Source: Duganella qianjiadongensis
GTDB lineage: Bacteria > Pseudomonadota > Gammaproteobacteria > Burkholderiales > Burkholderiaceae_D
Reading direction: 5' to 3'
Assembly (NCBI RefSeq): GCF_009857915.1
Contig: NZ_WWCM01000002.1
Location: 496,001-560,000, forward strand
Length of the DNA: 64,000 nucleotides
The notes beneath the pieces are model-generated. The model searched no databases. It saw only the letters and a list, made by a program, of their open reading frames with translations, and had not been told where the DNA came from. Positions 8,701 through 17,350 of the stretch are shown here, piece after piece. The position numbers and the translations under genes were made by a program. The first letter of the stretch is position 1, and each line of letters opens with the position of its first letter.

Positions 8701-10047
8701 CAGTGGCTGGCGCTGCATGCGCAGGGCAAAGCACCGCCATCGCGCGAACTGCCATGGCTGACGTGGGCCCAGAGCGCGCAGCAACTGATGGAGGCCACCG
8801 TGCATGGCCACAGCTACACCAGCGTGGCAGCGGACGGCATCGCACCCCAGTTGCTGGTGGATGTGTCGGCGATTGCGCGCGAAGACCTGAAGACCGGCAT
8901 CCAGCGCGTGGTGCGCGCCCAGCTGGCCGAACTGCTGGCCCAGCACAGCACGCGCTATCAGGTGCTACCCGTCTATCTGAGCGATGAAGGCGGCCGCTGG
9001 CACTACTGCTACGCGCGGCGCTACCTGCACACACTGGCCGGCACCGACAGCTACGGCGTGGTCGATGAAGAAGTCAAAGTACGCGCCGGCGACGTGTTCT
9101 ACAGCCCCGATTTCTATCCGGGCGCCGTCACGGAAGCCGCCCGCACGGGCCTGTACCAGCGCTGGCGTGCCGCCGGCGTCAGCGTCAATTTCCTGATCCA
9201 CGATCTGCTGCCGGTGCTGCGGCCAGAGTTCTTCCCCGGCCGCGTTGACGATGTGTTCGAAAAATGGCTGCACACGGTCACCAGCAATGCCGACCGCCTG
9301 CTGTGCATCAGCGGCGCAGTGGCTGATGAAACGCGCGACTGGCTGCGCCAGCACGCGCCGCAGCGCGCCGTGCCGCAATTCGCCGTGCTGCACCACGGCG
9401 CCGACATCGCAGCGTCCATGCCCAGCACCGGCCTGCCCGACGATGCCGCAGCCGTGCTGGCCGATATCCGCTCCGTGCCCAGCTTCCTGATGGTAGGCAC
9501 CATCGAGCCGCGCAAAGGCCATCTGCAAGCGCTCGACGCGTTCGAGCAGCTGTGGGCTGCCGGCGTCGATGTGCGGCTGGTCATCGTGGGCGGCGAAGGC
9601 TGGAAAGGCCTGCCGGACAGCCAGCGCCGCACCATACCGGCCATCATGGCACGCCTGCGCAACCACCCGCAACTGGGCCAGCGTCTGCACTGGCTGCAAG
9701 GCATCAGCGACGAATATCTGGAGCATGTGTACCAGCACTGTGCCTGCCTGCTCTTCCCTAGCGAAGGCGAAGGATTCGGCCTGCCCCTGATCGAAGCGGC
9801 GCGCCACGATATGCCGCTGCTGACCCGCGACATCCCCGTGTTCCGCGAAATCGCCGGTGCGCACGCCCAGTATTTCAGTGGTGGCAGCGGCGCCGCACTG
9901 GCGAGCGCCGTACAGGAATGGCTGCGCCTGCACGCTGCGGGCCAGACCATTCCGTCCAGCGCCATGCCTTGGCATACCTGGGCCGACAACGCCCGCATCC
10001 TGACCAATCTCCTGTTTGCCGAAGCGGCAGACCCGCAACACACCTAG
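5767..10047 (+). CDS. Giant glycosyltransferase with three GT-B modules
   Basis: The protein has 1426 residues. An N-terminal 180-residue Rossmann-like segment (MRLLIDLQACQ) resembles the first half of a GT4 domain. Module A (about 187-620) opens with AYISPLPPEKSGIADYS. Modules B (about 635-1020) and C (about 1028-1426) are clear duplicates, each beginning LLVD(I/V)SA and containing KTGIQRVVR, then PSEGEGFGLPLIEAA, the GT4 Glu-x7-Glu donor site. In module A the corresponding stretch is RGETSASVLDCL, with Asp in place of the second Glu, so its activity is less certain. Such proteins assemble several sugars of a repeat unit in the cytoplasm. The gene starts two bases after the FkbM stop. No frameshift was seen. 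Confidence 0.9.
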   Translation: MRLLIDLQACQNGAARNPQAIIALAQALARSAAGRPQAHSLIIALDERHSDSIDMLRHAFSELPVQLRSYRTPAGDGWTRQAAPLVRDGFIASLQPDVVLLPGLFDLALNDTLFSSAAQEALVVYTLASGTQEKTLPEAQQQCLRDAALVLRDEVYEQPEQAAPALWATLETALARRNDNKTAPAGRPALAYISPLPPEKSGIADYSVELIAELEAYYDISLVVSDAAAAGVAATALGQRLPLLTPAQFAARAEHFARRLYHFGNSNAHQYMFPLLEQYPGMVVLHDFFLSGVIDNMQRDGVQPLAYFQALYASHGHTGLLAHKELGHNPSIWAMPSNKAVLDQARGVIVHSDFSRTLAQQWYGAGYADQWHTLPLLRGLPAALAQATPEQNRAAARRQLGIADDTYLVTSFGMLGPTKLNHRLLDAFLATPLAQQANCQLVFVGENEAGQYGTELQSRIASANCTASIRITGFVSADDYQHYLAASDTAVQLRTQTRGETSASVLDCLLHGVPTIINAHGAAATLPDTVLIKLPDLFDDSALTAALTGLHASAAQRAALAAAGRAHVQQHHAPAEVGRQYHAAIEQITRHSSASHYAQLLDVLMALPGKQAEEAQLIATASAIAANQPATAPRQLLVDISALVQVDHKTGIQRVVRSILLALIKAPPAGYRVEPVYGEGGNRSYRYARSFTTAMLGVQSPQLEDAPIEARPGDLFLGLDLASNSTTQNEPQLLALRRHGVAVWFVVYDLLPVLRPECFVYGAEKYYSDYLDTITYAADGIVTISRAVSDELAAWLAARPNRRQAPLKLSYFHLGADIDASAPSTGLPANADKVLAALSAAPTLLLVGTLEPRKGQAQTLAALELLWQQGVAVNLVIVGKNGWLVDALAKKLEEHPQREQRLFWLPGVSDEMLQKLYQGCAALLAPSEGEGFGLPLIEAAQHQLPIIARGIPVFREVAGEHAYYFEGKEPQALADAIEQWLALHAQGKAPPSRELPWLTWAQSAQQLMEATVHGHSYTSVAADGIAPQLLVDVSAIAREDLKTGIQRVVRAQLAELLAQHSTRYQVLPVYLSDEGGRWHYCYARRYLHTLAGTDSYGVVDEEVKVRAGDVFYSPDFYPGAVTEAARTGLYQRWRAAGVSVNFLIHDLLPVLRPEFFPGRVDDVFEKWLHTVTSNADRLLCISGAVADETRDWLRQHAPQRAVPQFAVLHHGADIAASMPSTGLPDDAAAVLADIRSVPSFLMVGTIEPRKGHLQALDAFEQLWAAGVDVRLVIVGGEGWKGLPDSQRRTIPAIMARLRNHPQLGQRLHWLQGISDEYLEHVYQHCACLLFPSEGEGFGLPLIEAARHDMPLLTRDIPVFREIAGAHAQYFSGGSGAALASAVQEWLRLHAAGQTIPSSAMPWHTWADNARILTNLLFAEAADPQHT

Positions 10048-10052
10048 ACCGC

Positions 10053-11132
10053 ATGCCGCCTATGTCCAACATCAACGCCCACGCCCGCATTGCCGTCGTC
10101 ATCCCCAGCTACAAGGTCACGCGCCACATTCTGAGCGTGATTGCCGCGATCGGCCCCGAGGTCGAACGCATCTATGTGGTGGATGACCGCTGCCCCGACC
10201 AGTCCGGCCAGTTCGTACGCAGCCAGTGCAGCGATGCGCGCGTGGTGGTACTGGAAAACGCCGTCAACTGCGGCGTCGGCGGCGCCGTCATGGCCGGCTA
10301 TAAGGCAGCGATTGCCGACGGCATGGACATCATGGTCAAGATCGATGGCGACGGCCAGATGGACCCATCCCTGATCGCTGACTTCATCGGCCCGATACTG
10401 GCCGGCGAAGCCGACTACACCAAGGGCAACCGCTTCTACGACCTGGAGCAGATCGGCGCCATGCCGCCGGTGCGCCTGTTCGGCAATGCCGTGCTGTCGC
10501 TGCTGACCAAGCTCTCTTCCGGCTACTGGCATCTGTTCGACCCCACTAACGGCTACACGGCGATACACGCCGATGCAGCACGCCATCTACCATTCGACAA
10601 GATCAGCCAGCGCTATTTCTTCGAAACGGACATGCTGTTCCGCCTCAACACCCTGCACGCGGTGGTGGCCGATGTGCCGATGGACGCCGTATATGGCGAT
10701 GAAGTGAGCAACCTGAAGATTTCGAAAATCATCACCGAGTTCATGGCCAAACACGCGCGCAATTTCATCAAGCGGCTGTTCTACAACTACTATCTGCGCA
10801 ATATGTCGCTGGCCTCGATCGAATTGCCGCTTGGTCTGGCCATGATACTTTCCGGTCTGGGCTACGGCATCTGGCACTGGGCCGATTCGGCCCGCGCCGG
10901 CGTGGGCACACCCGCCGGCACCGTCATGCTGGCGGCGCTGCCGCTGCTGATGGGCGTGCAGCTGGTGCTGGCCTTCCTCGCCTACGACATCGCCAGCGTG
11001 CCGCGCCAGCCGCTGCATCGCAAACTGTTCCGCCGCCGCGCCGTGCGCAGCCCGGCTAGCATCGACAGCGCCAGTAGCGTCCAAGGCAGCCAGCTGGCGC
11101 AAGGCCAGAGCGCTGGGCAGGCCGATGACTGA
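10053..11132 (+). CDS. GT2 glycosyltransferase with membrane tail (GtrB/DPM-like)
   Basis: The protein has 359 residues from ATG 10053 (ATG 10062 is also possible). The GT-A domain starts at ARIAVVIPSYKV and carries the metal/donor motif KIDGDGQMD. Two C-terminal membrane helices lie at about 265-320 (LPLGLAMILSGLGYGIWHWA and AALPLLMGVQLVLAFLAYD). This design is typical of enzymes that put a sugar on undecaprenyl phosphate at the inner face. The stop lies inside an 8-base overlap with a GtrA-like flippase gene, the usual partner. The sugar is unknown. Confidence 0.9.
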   Translation: MPPMSNINAHARIAVVIPSYKVTRHILSVIAAIGPEVERIYVVDDRCPDQSGQFVRSQCSDARVVVLENAVNCGVGGAVMAGYKAAIADGMDIMVKIDGDGQMDPSLIADFIGPILAGEADYTKGNRFYDLEQIGAMPPVRLFGNAVLSLLTKLSSGYWHLFDPTNGYTAIHADAARHLPFDKISQRYFFETDMLFRLNTLHAVVADVPMDAVYGDEVSNLKISKIITEFMAKHARNFIKRLFYNYYLRNMSLASIELPLGLAMILSGLGYGIWHWADSARAGVGTPAGTVMLAALPLLMGVQLVLAFLAYDIASVPRQPLHRKLFRRRAVRSPASIDSASSVQGSQLAQGQSAGQADD

Positions 11133-11493
11133 ACGCCGTCCGCAATTTGCCGTCTTCGTGCTGGGCGGTCTGCTGTGCGCCGCGCTCGATGTCGGCCTGA
11201 TGAAAATGCTGCTATGGCGGGGCAGCAGCCCGATGGTCGCCACCAGCGGCGGCTTTCTGGCCGGCCTGCTGTTGAACTACGCCTTCCACGCGCGGGTGAC
11301 TTTTAGCCGCCTGGCTACGCAGGGCAGTTTTGTGCGGTTTCTCTGTGTGGTGGCAATCAACTATATGATCACGCTAGCGCTGGTCAATCTGGCCCTCGCC
11401 CTGGGATTCCCTCCACTGGCCGGCAAAATCGTTTCCCTGCCGGTCGTGGCGGTGAATGGTTTCCTGCTCAGCAAACACTGGATATTCAAGTGA
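11125..11493 (+). CDS. GtrA-family membrane protein
   Basis: The protein has 122 residues with four predicted helices, spanning GGLLCAALDVGLMKMLL to KIVSLPVVAVNGFLLSKHWIF. The final Asn-x-Phe-Leu...Trp-x-Phe pattern is typical of GtrA. The family is thought to flip undecaprenyl-phosphate-linked sugar to the periplasm. It overlaps the GT2 gene by 8 bases and the next gene by 4 (GTGA), so it is part of one translational unit. Confidence 0.88.
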   Translation: MTERRPQFAVFVLGGLLCAALDVGLMKMLLWRGSSPMVATSGGFLAGLLLNYAFHARVTFSRLATQGSFVRFLCVVAINYMITLALVNLALALGFPPLAGKIVSLPVVAVNGFLLSKHWIFK

Positions 11494-12344
11494 TTACATT
11501 CGCCAACGTCGAAACCACCCCGCTTGCGCTGGAGCGCTATCGCGAACTGTTTACTGCCTGCTTCCCTGCCGGTGCCTCGGACCGCTTCACGCCCGAATAT
11601 CTGGAATGGCTATACCGCGCCAATCCCGATGGCCGCGTGGTGGGCTTCGACGCCTGGGATGGCGACACGCTGGCCGCCCACTACGTCTGCCTGCCCGCCC
11701 AGGCCCGCTTCGAGGGCCAGCTGATCCGCGTGCTGCTGTCGCTGAATACGGCCACCCACCCCAACTATCAGGGTCAGGGCCTGTTCAGCCAGCTGGCCCA
11801 TATGTGCTACGACGCCGCCACCGCGCTGGGCTACGACGCCGTGTACGGCGTGGCCAACGCCAACAGCACGCCCGGCTTCATCCGCAAGCTGGGCTTCCAG
11901 CTGGTGCGCCCGCTGGAAGCCCGTGTGGGGCTGGGGCCCTTGCTGCATAAGACTAGCCAGCGCCAGCCTTCGTTCGAGCGCCACTGGAGCGCTGCCGCAC
12001 TGGCCTGGCGCTGCGCCAATCCCAACAATCCCGTCACGCGCCGCGCGGCGGGCGATGGCTGGCAGTTCTTCGCCCCTTCTCTCAGCCCCCTGCTGCCAGC
12101 TATCGCCACGCTAGACCACGCGCCGGAGGTTCCCGCCGTGGCCAGCGCCGGCTGGACTTCGCCGGCACGCCTGTTCATCGGCCTGATGCCGGATGCAGAG
12201 CGGGCCTACTGGAACTATGCCAGCATCCCCCAGCGCCTACGCCCTTCGCCGCTGAACCTGATCTTCAAGCCGCTGTCGGCACGGGTAGCGCGGCTCGATC
12301 CGGCGCGCGTACGCTTCAGCTTCCTCGACTTCGATGCCTATTAA
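11490..12344 (+). CDS. GNAT-family acetyltransferase
   Basis: The protein has 284 residues and starts at GTG, overlapping the GtrA stop (GTGA). The N-terminal 150 residues show a GNAT-like fold: LLSLNTATHPNYQGQGLFSQ corresponds to the acetyl-CoA-binding motif (Gln-Gly-x-Gly-Leu/Phe), and GYDAVYGVANANSTPGFIRK to the second half. The C-terminal part is unassigned. In this cluster it probably N-acylates a sugar precursor, an inference from position. The neighbouring PIG-L-type deacetylase overlaps it by 11 bases, so acyl exchange on one sugar is possible. Confidence 0.8.
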   Translation: MITFANVETTPLALERYRELFTACFPAGASDRFTPEYLEWLYRANPDGRVVGFDAWDGDTLAAHYVCLPAQARFEGQLIRVLLSLNTATHPNYQGQGLFSQLAHMCYDAATALGYDAVYGVANANSTPGFIRKLGFQLVRPLEARVGLGPLLHKTSQRQPSFERHWSAAALAWRCANPNNPVTRRAAGDGWQFFAPSLSPLLPAIATLDHAPEVPAVASAGWTSPARLFIGLMPDAERAYWNYASIPQRLRPSPLNLIFKPLSARVARLDPARVRFSFLDFDAY

Positions 12345-13113
12345 ACGCGCCCTGTTCCTGTTCGCCCATCAGGACGACGAATACGGCGTGTATGGCGCCA
12401 TTGCCGACTGCGTGCAGCGCGGGCTGGCGGTGCAGTGCGCCTATTTCACCCGCGGTGCCGGTGCGCTGGCGCAGCAGCGCAATCAGGAATCGCTGGCCGT
12501 GCTGGCACGGCTAGGCGTCCCGGCCAGCGCTGTCAGCTTCGCCGGCGACCAGCTGGACATCGCCGATGCCAGCCTGCCCAGGCATCTGCACGCTGCCGGC
12601 CAGTGGCTGGAACAATGGCTGCTGCCAGGGCAGGAATCGACACACGCAGCTGACAGCATAGACAGCCTCTACGTCACCGCCTGGGAAGGCGGCCATCACG
12701 ACCACGATGCACTGCATGCGCTGACCTGCGAAATCGCCGCCCGTCATGGCCTGCTGGCGCAGGTGCGCCAGTACGCGCTATACAACGCACTGGGCTGCCC
12801 CGGCCCGCTGTTCCGCGTGCTGTCGCCGCTGGCGCAGAATGGCGCAGTGACGCGCCAGCGCCTGACCTGGCGCCAGCGCTGGCAGCATCTGCGCCTGTGC
12901 CTGATGTACCCGTCCCAGCGCACCACCTGGATAGGCCTGTTTCCCTTCGTCGTGCTGCACTATCTGCTGCACGGCGAGCAGCAATTACAGAGCGTGGCGC
13001 TGGCGCGCCTGAACCAGCGCCCCCATGAGGGCGCGCTTTACTACGAAAACCGGCGTTTCTACCGCTGGGAGCAATTACAGCAGGAGCTGGCGCAGTGGCG
13101 CGCTAGCCGCTAG
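12334..13113 (+). CDS. PIG-L/LmbE-family N-deacetylase
   Basis: The protein has 259 residues. The zinc motif near the N-terminus is AHQDDE (11-16), a variant of the usual AHPDDE, and the second metal motif is GGHHDHDAL (about 113-121). Both are intact, so hydrolytic activity on an N-acetyl sugar is likely. The protein has no signal peptide and should act in the cytoplasm. It overlaps the acetyltransferase gene by 11 bases. The family also includes mycothiol and bacillithiol enzymes, but the glycan context favours a sugar-nucleotide or lipid-linked sugar substrate. Confidence 0.87.
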   Translation: MPIKRALFLFAHQDDEYGVYGAIADCVQRGLAVQCAYFTRGAGALAQQRNQESLAVLARLGVPASAVSFAGDQLDIADASLPRHLHAAGQWLEQWLLPGQESTHAADSIDSLYVTAWEGGHHDHDALHALTCEIAARHGLLAQVRQYALYNALGCPGPLFRVLSPLAQNGAVTRQRLTWRQRWQHLRLCLMYPSQRTTWIGLFPFVVLHYLLHGEQQLQSVALARLNQRPHEGALYYENRRFYRWEQLQQELAQWRASR

Positions 13114-13177
13114 CAGCACGGCAGGCTCTGGCCGCAGGACTATGTCAGCGCCAGACTTAGTTTATAAATAATATTGG

Positions 13178-13183
13178 TATAAT
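13178..13183 (+). promoter_or_regulatory. Possible internal -10 box
   Basis: TATAAT lies in a 75-base AT-rich gap, the first real break in the overlapping cluster. A start near 13190 would fall just after the GTG at 13189 and would favour ATG 13216 for the next gene. The -35 is weak. Confidence 0.3.
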
Positions 13184-13188
13184 TTAAA

Positions 13189-15282
13189 GTGCCCCGCAAT
13201 CCATTCCGATCTTTCATGTCCGCCCTGCGCCCCAACTCGCCGGCCCCTTCCCATATCGCTCCACTGCTGACGGCACTGGCGCTGCTGGTGCTGTTCGCTC
13301 TGGTCTGGCGTAATCACGCCGCCTATCCGCTCATCTTCATGGACGAATGGAGTTACAGCAGTTTCGCCCGTCTGCAGCCGCTGGCCGAAGCCAGCGTGCC
13401 GTCCTACCTGTATCTGGCCCTGTTCGGCCTGTCCAGCGCCTGCGGCGACGCCTTCCTGCAATGCAGCCGCATCGGCAACGCCGTGCTGGTGGTCGCTGCC
13501 GTGCCCTTCCTCTACCTGACCGGACGGCGCTACTGCAGCGCGCCGCTGGCCGCCGCTCTGGCGCTGCTGGCCGTGCTGGCGCCGTTCAACAGCTACACCG
13601 TGTACTTCATGCCGGAAGCGACCTACTTCTTCGGCTTCAGCGTATTGAGCTGGGCCGTGCTGGCGCGCCATGGCCAGTGGCCCGACCTCGCCGTGGCGGC
13701 GCTGGGCGGTGCCCTGCTGGGCGTACTCAGTCTGGTCAAAGTACATGCCCTGTTCCTCACGCCGGCACTGCTGGCCTTTATCTGGTACTGCGGCTGGCGC
13801 CGTGGCGGCTGGCGTGTGCTGCCGCTGCTGCTGCCGGCCAGCGCCGTCATCAGCGTCGTCTGCCTGCTGGCCGTCAAGCTGGGGCTGGGCTATCTGCTGG
13901 CCGGCAAGGCCGGCCTGAGCCTGCTGGGCAGCTTCTACGGCGGCCACGCCAGCAACAGCTCCGGCTTTGCCCATCTGCTGCCCGTGCTCGCCGCAGCGTG
14001 GCAAAGCCTGCAGGGCCACCTGCTGGGACTGGCGCTGATGTACGCGCTGCCCATGGCTGCCCTGCTCACGCTGGCCTGCAGCCCGGCCCAGCGCAGCGCC
14101 ATACCGGGCGCTGCAAAACTCAGCCTGTACACCGTGCTGATGCTCGGTGCCGCGCTGGCCATGACGGTAGCCTATACGGGCTCCATCGCCAGCGCCGCTG
14201 CCGGTGAAGGCGAACGCATGCACCTGCGCTATTACGATTTCGTTTTCCCGCTGATGCTGCTCAGTAGCGCCGGTCTGCTGGCCGCGCCGGATACGCGCCG
14301 CAGCCTGCGCCTGCTATGGGCACTGCCACTGCTGGTGGCTGTGCTGCTGGCCCAGCTCTGGCTGCCGGAACACTTCCATCCCGCGTTCATCGACGGTCCG
14401 GAACTGAGCAAACCTATGCGCTGGGTGGGCTGGCTGCAGCTGCCCTTACTGCTGCTGTGGGTACAGCGCCCCCGATTGGCCATGCTGGGCTTCCTGCTGG
14501 TGCTCACGCCACTCAACTGCGTAGTGGGCGAACTGCAGACCCGCACCATACTGAACCAGGCATCCCAGCCCAGCCCTTACGATCTGGCGGGCCGTTATGC
14601 CCATCAGGCGCTGACACCGGCCCAGCGGGCCAGCCTCAGTATCGCCGGCGCGGAAGTGCCGGGCATCTACCGCGCCATGTTCCATGTCGACCAGCGCGAT
14701 GTCGGCATGGTACGCCTGCAGCCCGGTGCCCCGCTCGAACTGACTCAGGCGCCGGCCGACAGCGACTGGCTGCTGGTAGTGGGCGAGCATGCGCTGCCGG
14801 CCCAGCTGGCCGTGCAGGGTTCCGGTCCCGGCTACACCCTGCTGCGCCTGCCGCCGCGCAGCAAACTGCTGCACACCATCGAATTCAAACAGCCGGACCG
14901 CAGTGTGCTGGCTGGCAGCAGCGGGCTCGGTGATGCCGAGCACTGGGGCAGCTGGACCCTGGGCGACACCGTGCAGTTGCAGTTTGCCCAGCCGCTGCCG
15001 CAGCGCCTGACCATACAGCTGCGCGGCCATGCCTACGGCCCGAATGTGGGCGCAGCGGTACTGGCCCGCGTCGGCAGCCAGCAACAGAGCTTCCGTCTGA
15101 ACGCCAGCGACAGCGAACAGGATGTCACGCTGCAGTTCGACACGGACGGCCAGCAGCGTAGCCTGCAGCTGACCATCCCCCATCCCGCCACCCCGCAATC
15201 GCTAGGTCAGGGCAATGACCCGCGTGAGCTGGGGCTGGGCCTGATTAACCTGCGCATTGCTGAACGCCCTGCCACTCCTTAA
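13189..15282 (+). CDS. GT-C-type membrane glycosyltransferase with periplasmic C-domain
   Basis: The protein has 697 residues from GTG 13189, or 688 from ATG 13216; neither start has a strong ribosome site. About ten membrane helices cover residues 20-430. The first periplasmic loop carries IFMDEWSY, an acidic pair in the place where PMT/ArnT-like GT-C enzymes have their catalytic acid. The last 200 residues are soluble, ending in a beta-rich domain with SLGQGNDPRELGLGLINL. Such enzymes use undecaprenyl-phosphate sugars to decorate a glycan in the periplasm. The GT2/GtrA pair upstream could supply the donor. The C-terminal domain recurs in the protein at 18706-20649. Confidence 0.78.
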   Translation: MPRNPFRSFMSALRPNSPAPSHIAPLLTALALLVLFALVWRNHAAYPLIFMDEWSYSSFARLQPLAEASVPSYLYLALFGLSSACGDAFLQCSRIGNAVLVVAAVPFLYLTGRRYCSAPLAAALALLAVLAPFNSYTVYFMPEATYFFGFSVLSWAVLARHGQWPDLAVAALGGALLGVLSLVKVHALFLTPALLAFIWYCGWRRGGWRVLPLLLPASAVISVVCLLAVKLGLGYLLAGKAGLSLLGSFYGGHASNSSGFAHLLPVLAAAWQSLQGHLLGLALMYALPMAALLTLACSPAQRSAIPGAAKLSLYTVLMLGAALAMTVAYTGSIASAAAGEGERMHLRYYDFVFPLMLLSSAGLLAAPDTRRSLRLLWALPLLVAVLLAQLWLPEHFHPAFIDGPELSKPMRWVGWLQLPLLLLWVQRPRLAMLGFLLVLTPLNCVVGELQTRTILNQASQPSPYDLAGRYAHQALTPAQRASLSIAGAEVPGIYRAMFHVDQRDVGMVRLQPGAPLELTQAPADSDWLLVVGEHALPAQLAVQGSGPGYTLLRLPPRSKLLHTIEFKQPDRSVLAGSSGLGDAEHWGSWTLGDTVQLQFAQPLPQRLTIQLRGHAYGPNVGAAVLARVGSQQQSFRLNASDSEQDVTLQFDTDGQQRSLQLTIPHPATPQSLGQGNDPRELGLGLINLRIAERPATP

Positions 15283-15307
15283 AAACAGAACGACAAGAAC
15301 AACACCC

Positions 15308-16006
15308 ATGATTATCGGTAACGGCTTATTAGCGCAAGCTTGCGCGCCCCATTTCCGCCAGCGCGACGACGTGCTGGTATTCGCCTCCGGCGTGTCCAAC
15401 TCGCGCGAAACCCGGGCAGAAGAATATGCCCGCGAACAGGCCATGCTGGAACAGGCCCTTGAAGAAGCCAGCAAGCGCAATCTGTTCACCGTGTACTTCA
15501 GCAGCTGCTCGGTGCACGACGCCGAACTGGCCCACATGCCTTATGTACAGCACAAGCGCGCAATGGAAGCGCTGATTACGGCACGCAGCCGGCAGATGGC
15601 CATCATCCGTCTGCCGCAGGTGGTGGGCAGCACGCCCAATCCCCACACGCTGACCAACTACCTCAACGAACAGATCGTCGAAGGCAAGTCCTTCCAGCTA
15701 TGGCTGCGCGCCTGGCGCAATCTGATCGACGTGGAAGACGTGGCCGCCATCGTCGCCCAACTGATCGACCACCACTGGGCCGACGGCGTGATCACCAATG
15801 TGGCCTGCCCGTTTTCCGTGCCGGTGCCCGAACTCGTGCATACTTTCGAACAGGTGCTGGGACGCCGCGCCAATTACACCGAAGTCGATGCGGGCGACCA
15901 CTACCAGCTCGACGTCGAACTGTCGATGGCGGCAGCGCGCGCCATCGGGCTGGAATTCGGCCCCGATTACATCGTTAACCTGATCCGCAAATACTATGGC
16001 CACTGA
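15308..16006 (+). CDS. Atypical SDR/epimerase-like protein
   Basis: The protein has 232 residues from ATG 15308; a longer frame from 15257 starts inside the previous gene and is less likely. The N-terminus (MIIGNGLLAQACAPHF) is a short Gly-x-Gly-type nucleotide site. YVQHKRAME supplies the Tyr-x3-Lys pair of SDR enzymes, and LPQVVGSTPNPHTLTNYL is typical of the extended epimerase/reductase class. It is shorter than classical extended SDRs (about 300). It may modify a nucleotide sugar for the following GT2, which overlaps it by 11 bases. The reaction is not predictable. Confidence 0.78.
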   Translation: MIIGNGLLAQACAPHFRQRDDVLVFASGVSNSRETRAEEYAREQAMLEQALEEASKRNLFTVYFSSCSVHDAELAHMPYVQHKRAMEALITARSRQMAIIRLPQVVGSTPNPHTLTNYLNEQIVEGKSFQLWLRAWRNLIDVEDVAAIVAQLIDHHWADGVITNVACPFSVPVPELVHTFEQVLGRRANYTEVDAGDHYQLDVELSMAAARAIGLEFGPDYIVNLIRKYYGH

Positions 16007-16958
16007 AACCTCTCTCGCCCTGTCGCTGGTCATCCCCGTGTATGGCAGCGAACTGGTGCTGCCGGAACTGGTGAGCCGCCTGCAGGCGACACTCGACAGC
16101 CTGCCCGCCACCCGCGGCAGCTATGAAGCGATTTTCGTCTGCGACTGCTCGCCCGACCGCAGCTGGCAGGTGCTGACCGAACTCTCGGCCCAGTATCCAT
16201 GGGTGCGCGGCATCCACCTGCGCATGAACGCCGGCCAGCACAATGCCATCATGGCCGGGCTGGCGCGCGCGCGCGGCGCCATCATCGTCACCATGGACGA
16301 CGATCTGCAGCATGCGCCGTCCGACATTCCTACCCTGCTGGCCGAACTCGATAAAGGCCGCGATGTCGTGTACGCCGGCTTTGCCCAGCGCCAGCACGCC
16401 GCGTGGAAGCTGCTGGGCAGTCGCCTTAATGACAAGGTGGCCAGCTACCTGATGAAAAAACCCAAGGGCCTGTACCTGTCGCCGTTCCGCGCCATGCGCG
16501 CCAGCATCGCGCGCGATGTGCTGCGCTACCACGGTCCGTATGTGTATGTGGATGGCCTGATCCTGTCGGCCACCCGCAATATCGGCAGCGTCACCGTGGC
16601 GCACCATGCGCGCTTTGCCGGCGACAGCGGCTACAGCCTGAAAAAATCCATTTCGCTGTGGCTGAAAATGGCCACCAGCTTCTCCATCGTGCCGCTGCGC
16701 CTGACCTCCTTTGCCGGCATGGCCATGGCAGGGCTGGGCTTTGTGCTGGCCATTCTGCTGATCATCCAGAAGTTCACGCTGGACCGCATGCCTATCGGCT
16801 GGTCCTCGCTGATCGTCACCGTGCTGATTATCGGCGGCGTGCAGCTGGTAGCGCTGGGCATGCTGGGCGAATATCTGGGCCGCGTGCTGCTCACCCTCAA
16901 TGGCCGGCCCCAGTACGTCATCGGCGACACAGTCGGCCTGCCGGCGGAGGACGCATGA
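15996..16958 (+). CDS. GT2 polyprenyl-phosphate glycosyltransferase (ArnC/GtrB-like)
   Basis: The protein has 320 residues. The GT-A domain starts at LSLVIPVYGSE, with CDCSPDRSW and the catalytic VTMDDDLQH near 104-112. Two long C-terminal helices (FAGMAMAGLGFVLAILLII and VTVLIIGGVQLVALGMLGEY) precede the typical ending LGRVLLTLNGRPQYVI. This is the canonical bacterial GtrB/ArnC form, which makes undecaprenyl-phosphate sugar. The stop (TGA 16956-16958) is embedded in the ATGATG of the next GtrA gene. Confidence 0.93.
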   Translation: MATETSLALSLVIPVYGSELVLPELVSRLQATLDSLPATRGSYEAIFVCDCSPDRSWQVLTELSAQYPWVRGIHLRMNAGQHNAIMAGLARARGAIIVTMDDDLQHAPSDIPTLLAELDKGRDVVYAGFAQRQHAAWKLLGSRLNDKVASYLMKKPKGLYLSPFRAMRASIARDVLRYHGPYVYVDGLILSATRNIGSVTVAHHARFAGDSGYSLKKSISLWLKMATSFSIVPLRLTSFAGMAMAGLGFVLAILLIIQKFTLDRMPIGWSSLIVTVLIIGGVQLVALGMLGEYLGRVLLTLNGRPQYVIGDTVGLPAEDA

Positions 16959-17341
16959 TGCAGTTCATCCTCTACTGCCTGTGCGGCGGGCTCGGTGTCT
17001 CCAGCGATTTTCTGATTTACCACCTGAGCATCAGCCACGGCATGGGGTATCAGGCTGCCAATGTGTTCGGCTATCTGACCGGCACCCTGCTCAGCTTCGC
17101 GCTCAACCGCATCATCACCTTCCGCCAGCGCGACCGCGTGCTGCAGCGCCTCAGCCTGTTCCTCGGCGTGGCCACGGTGGGCTACACGGCATCGGCCATC
17201 CTGCTATGGCTGCTGGTGGCGCAGGCCGGCCTCGATGCCCGCCTGGCCAAGCTGCTGACGCTGCCCATGGTGGTGGTACTGCAATTTGCCCTCAACCGCC
17301 GCTTTACTTTCCAGAGCGCGCAAGCCGCGCCTGCCAACTGA
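16955..17341 (+). CDS. GtrA-family flippase (second copy)
   Basis: The protein has 128 residues from ATG 16955; a longer reading frame runs inside the previous gene. It has four helices and the typical pattern of conserved aromatic and Asn residues (GYLTGTLLSFALNRIITFR; VVVLQFALNRRFTF). It is paired by overlap with the second GT2 gene, so it probably flips that enzyme's lipid-linked sugar. Confidence 0.9.
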   Translation: MMQFILYCLCGGLGVSSDFLIYHLSISHGMGYQAANVFGYLTGTLLSFALNRIITFRQRDRVLQRLSLFLGVATVGYTASAILLWLLVAQAGLDARLAKLLTLPMVVVLQFALNRRFTFQSAQAAPAN

Positions 17342-17350
17342 TACTGTTCC

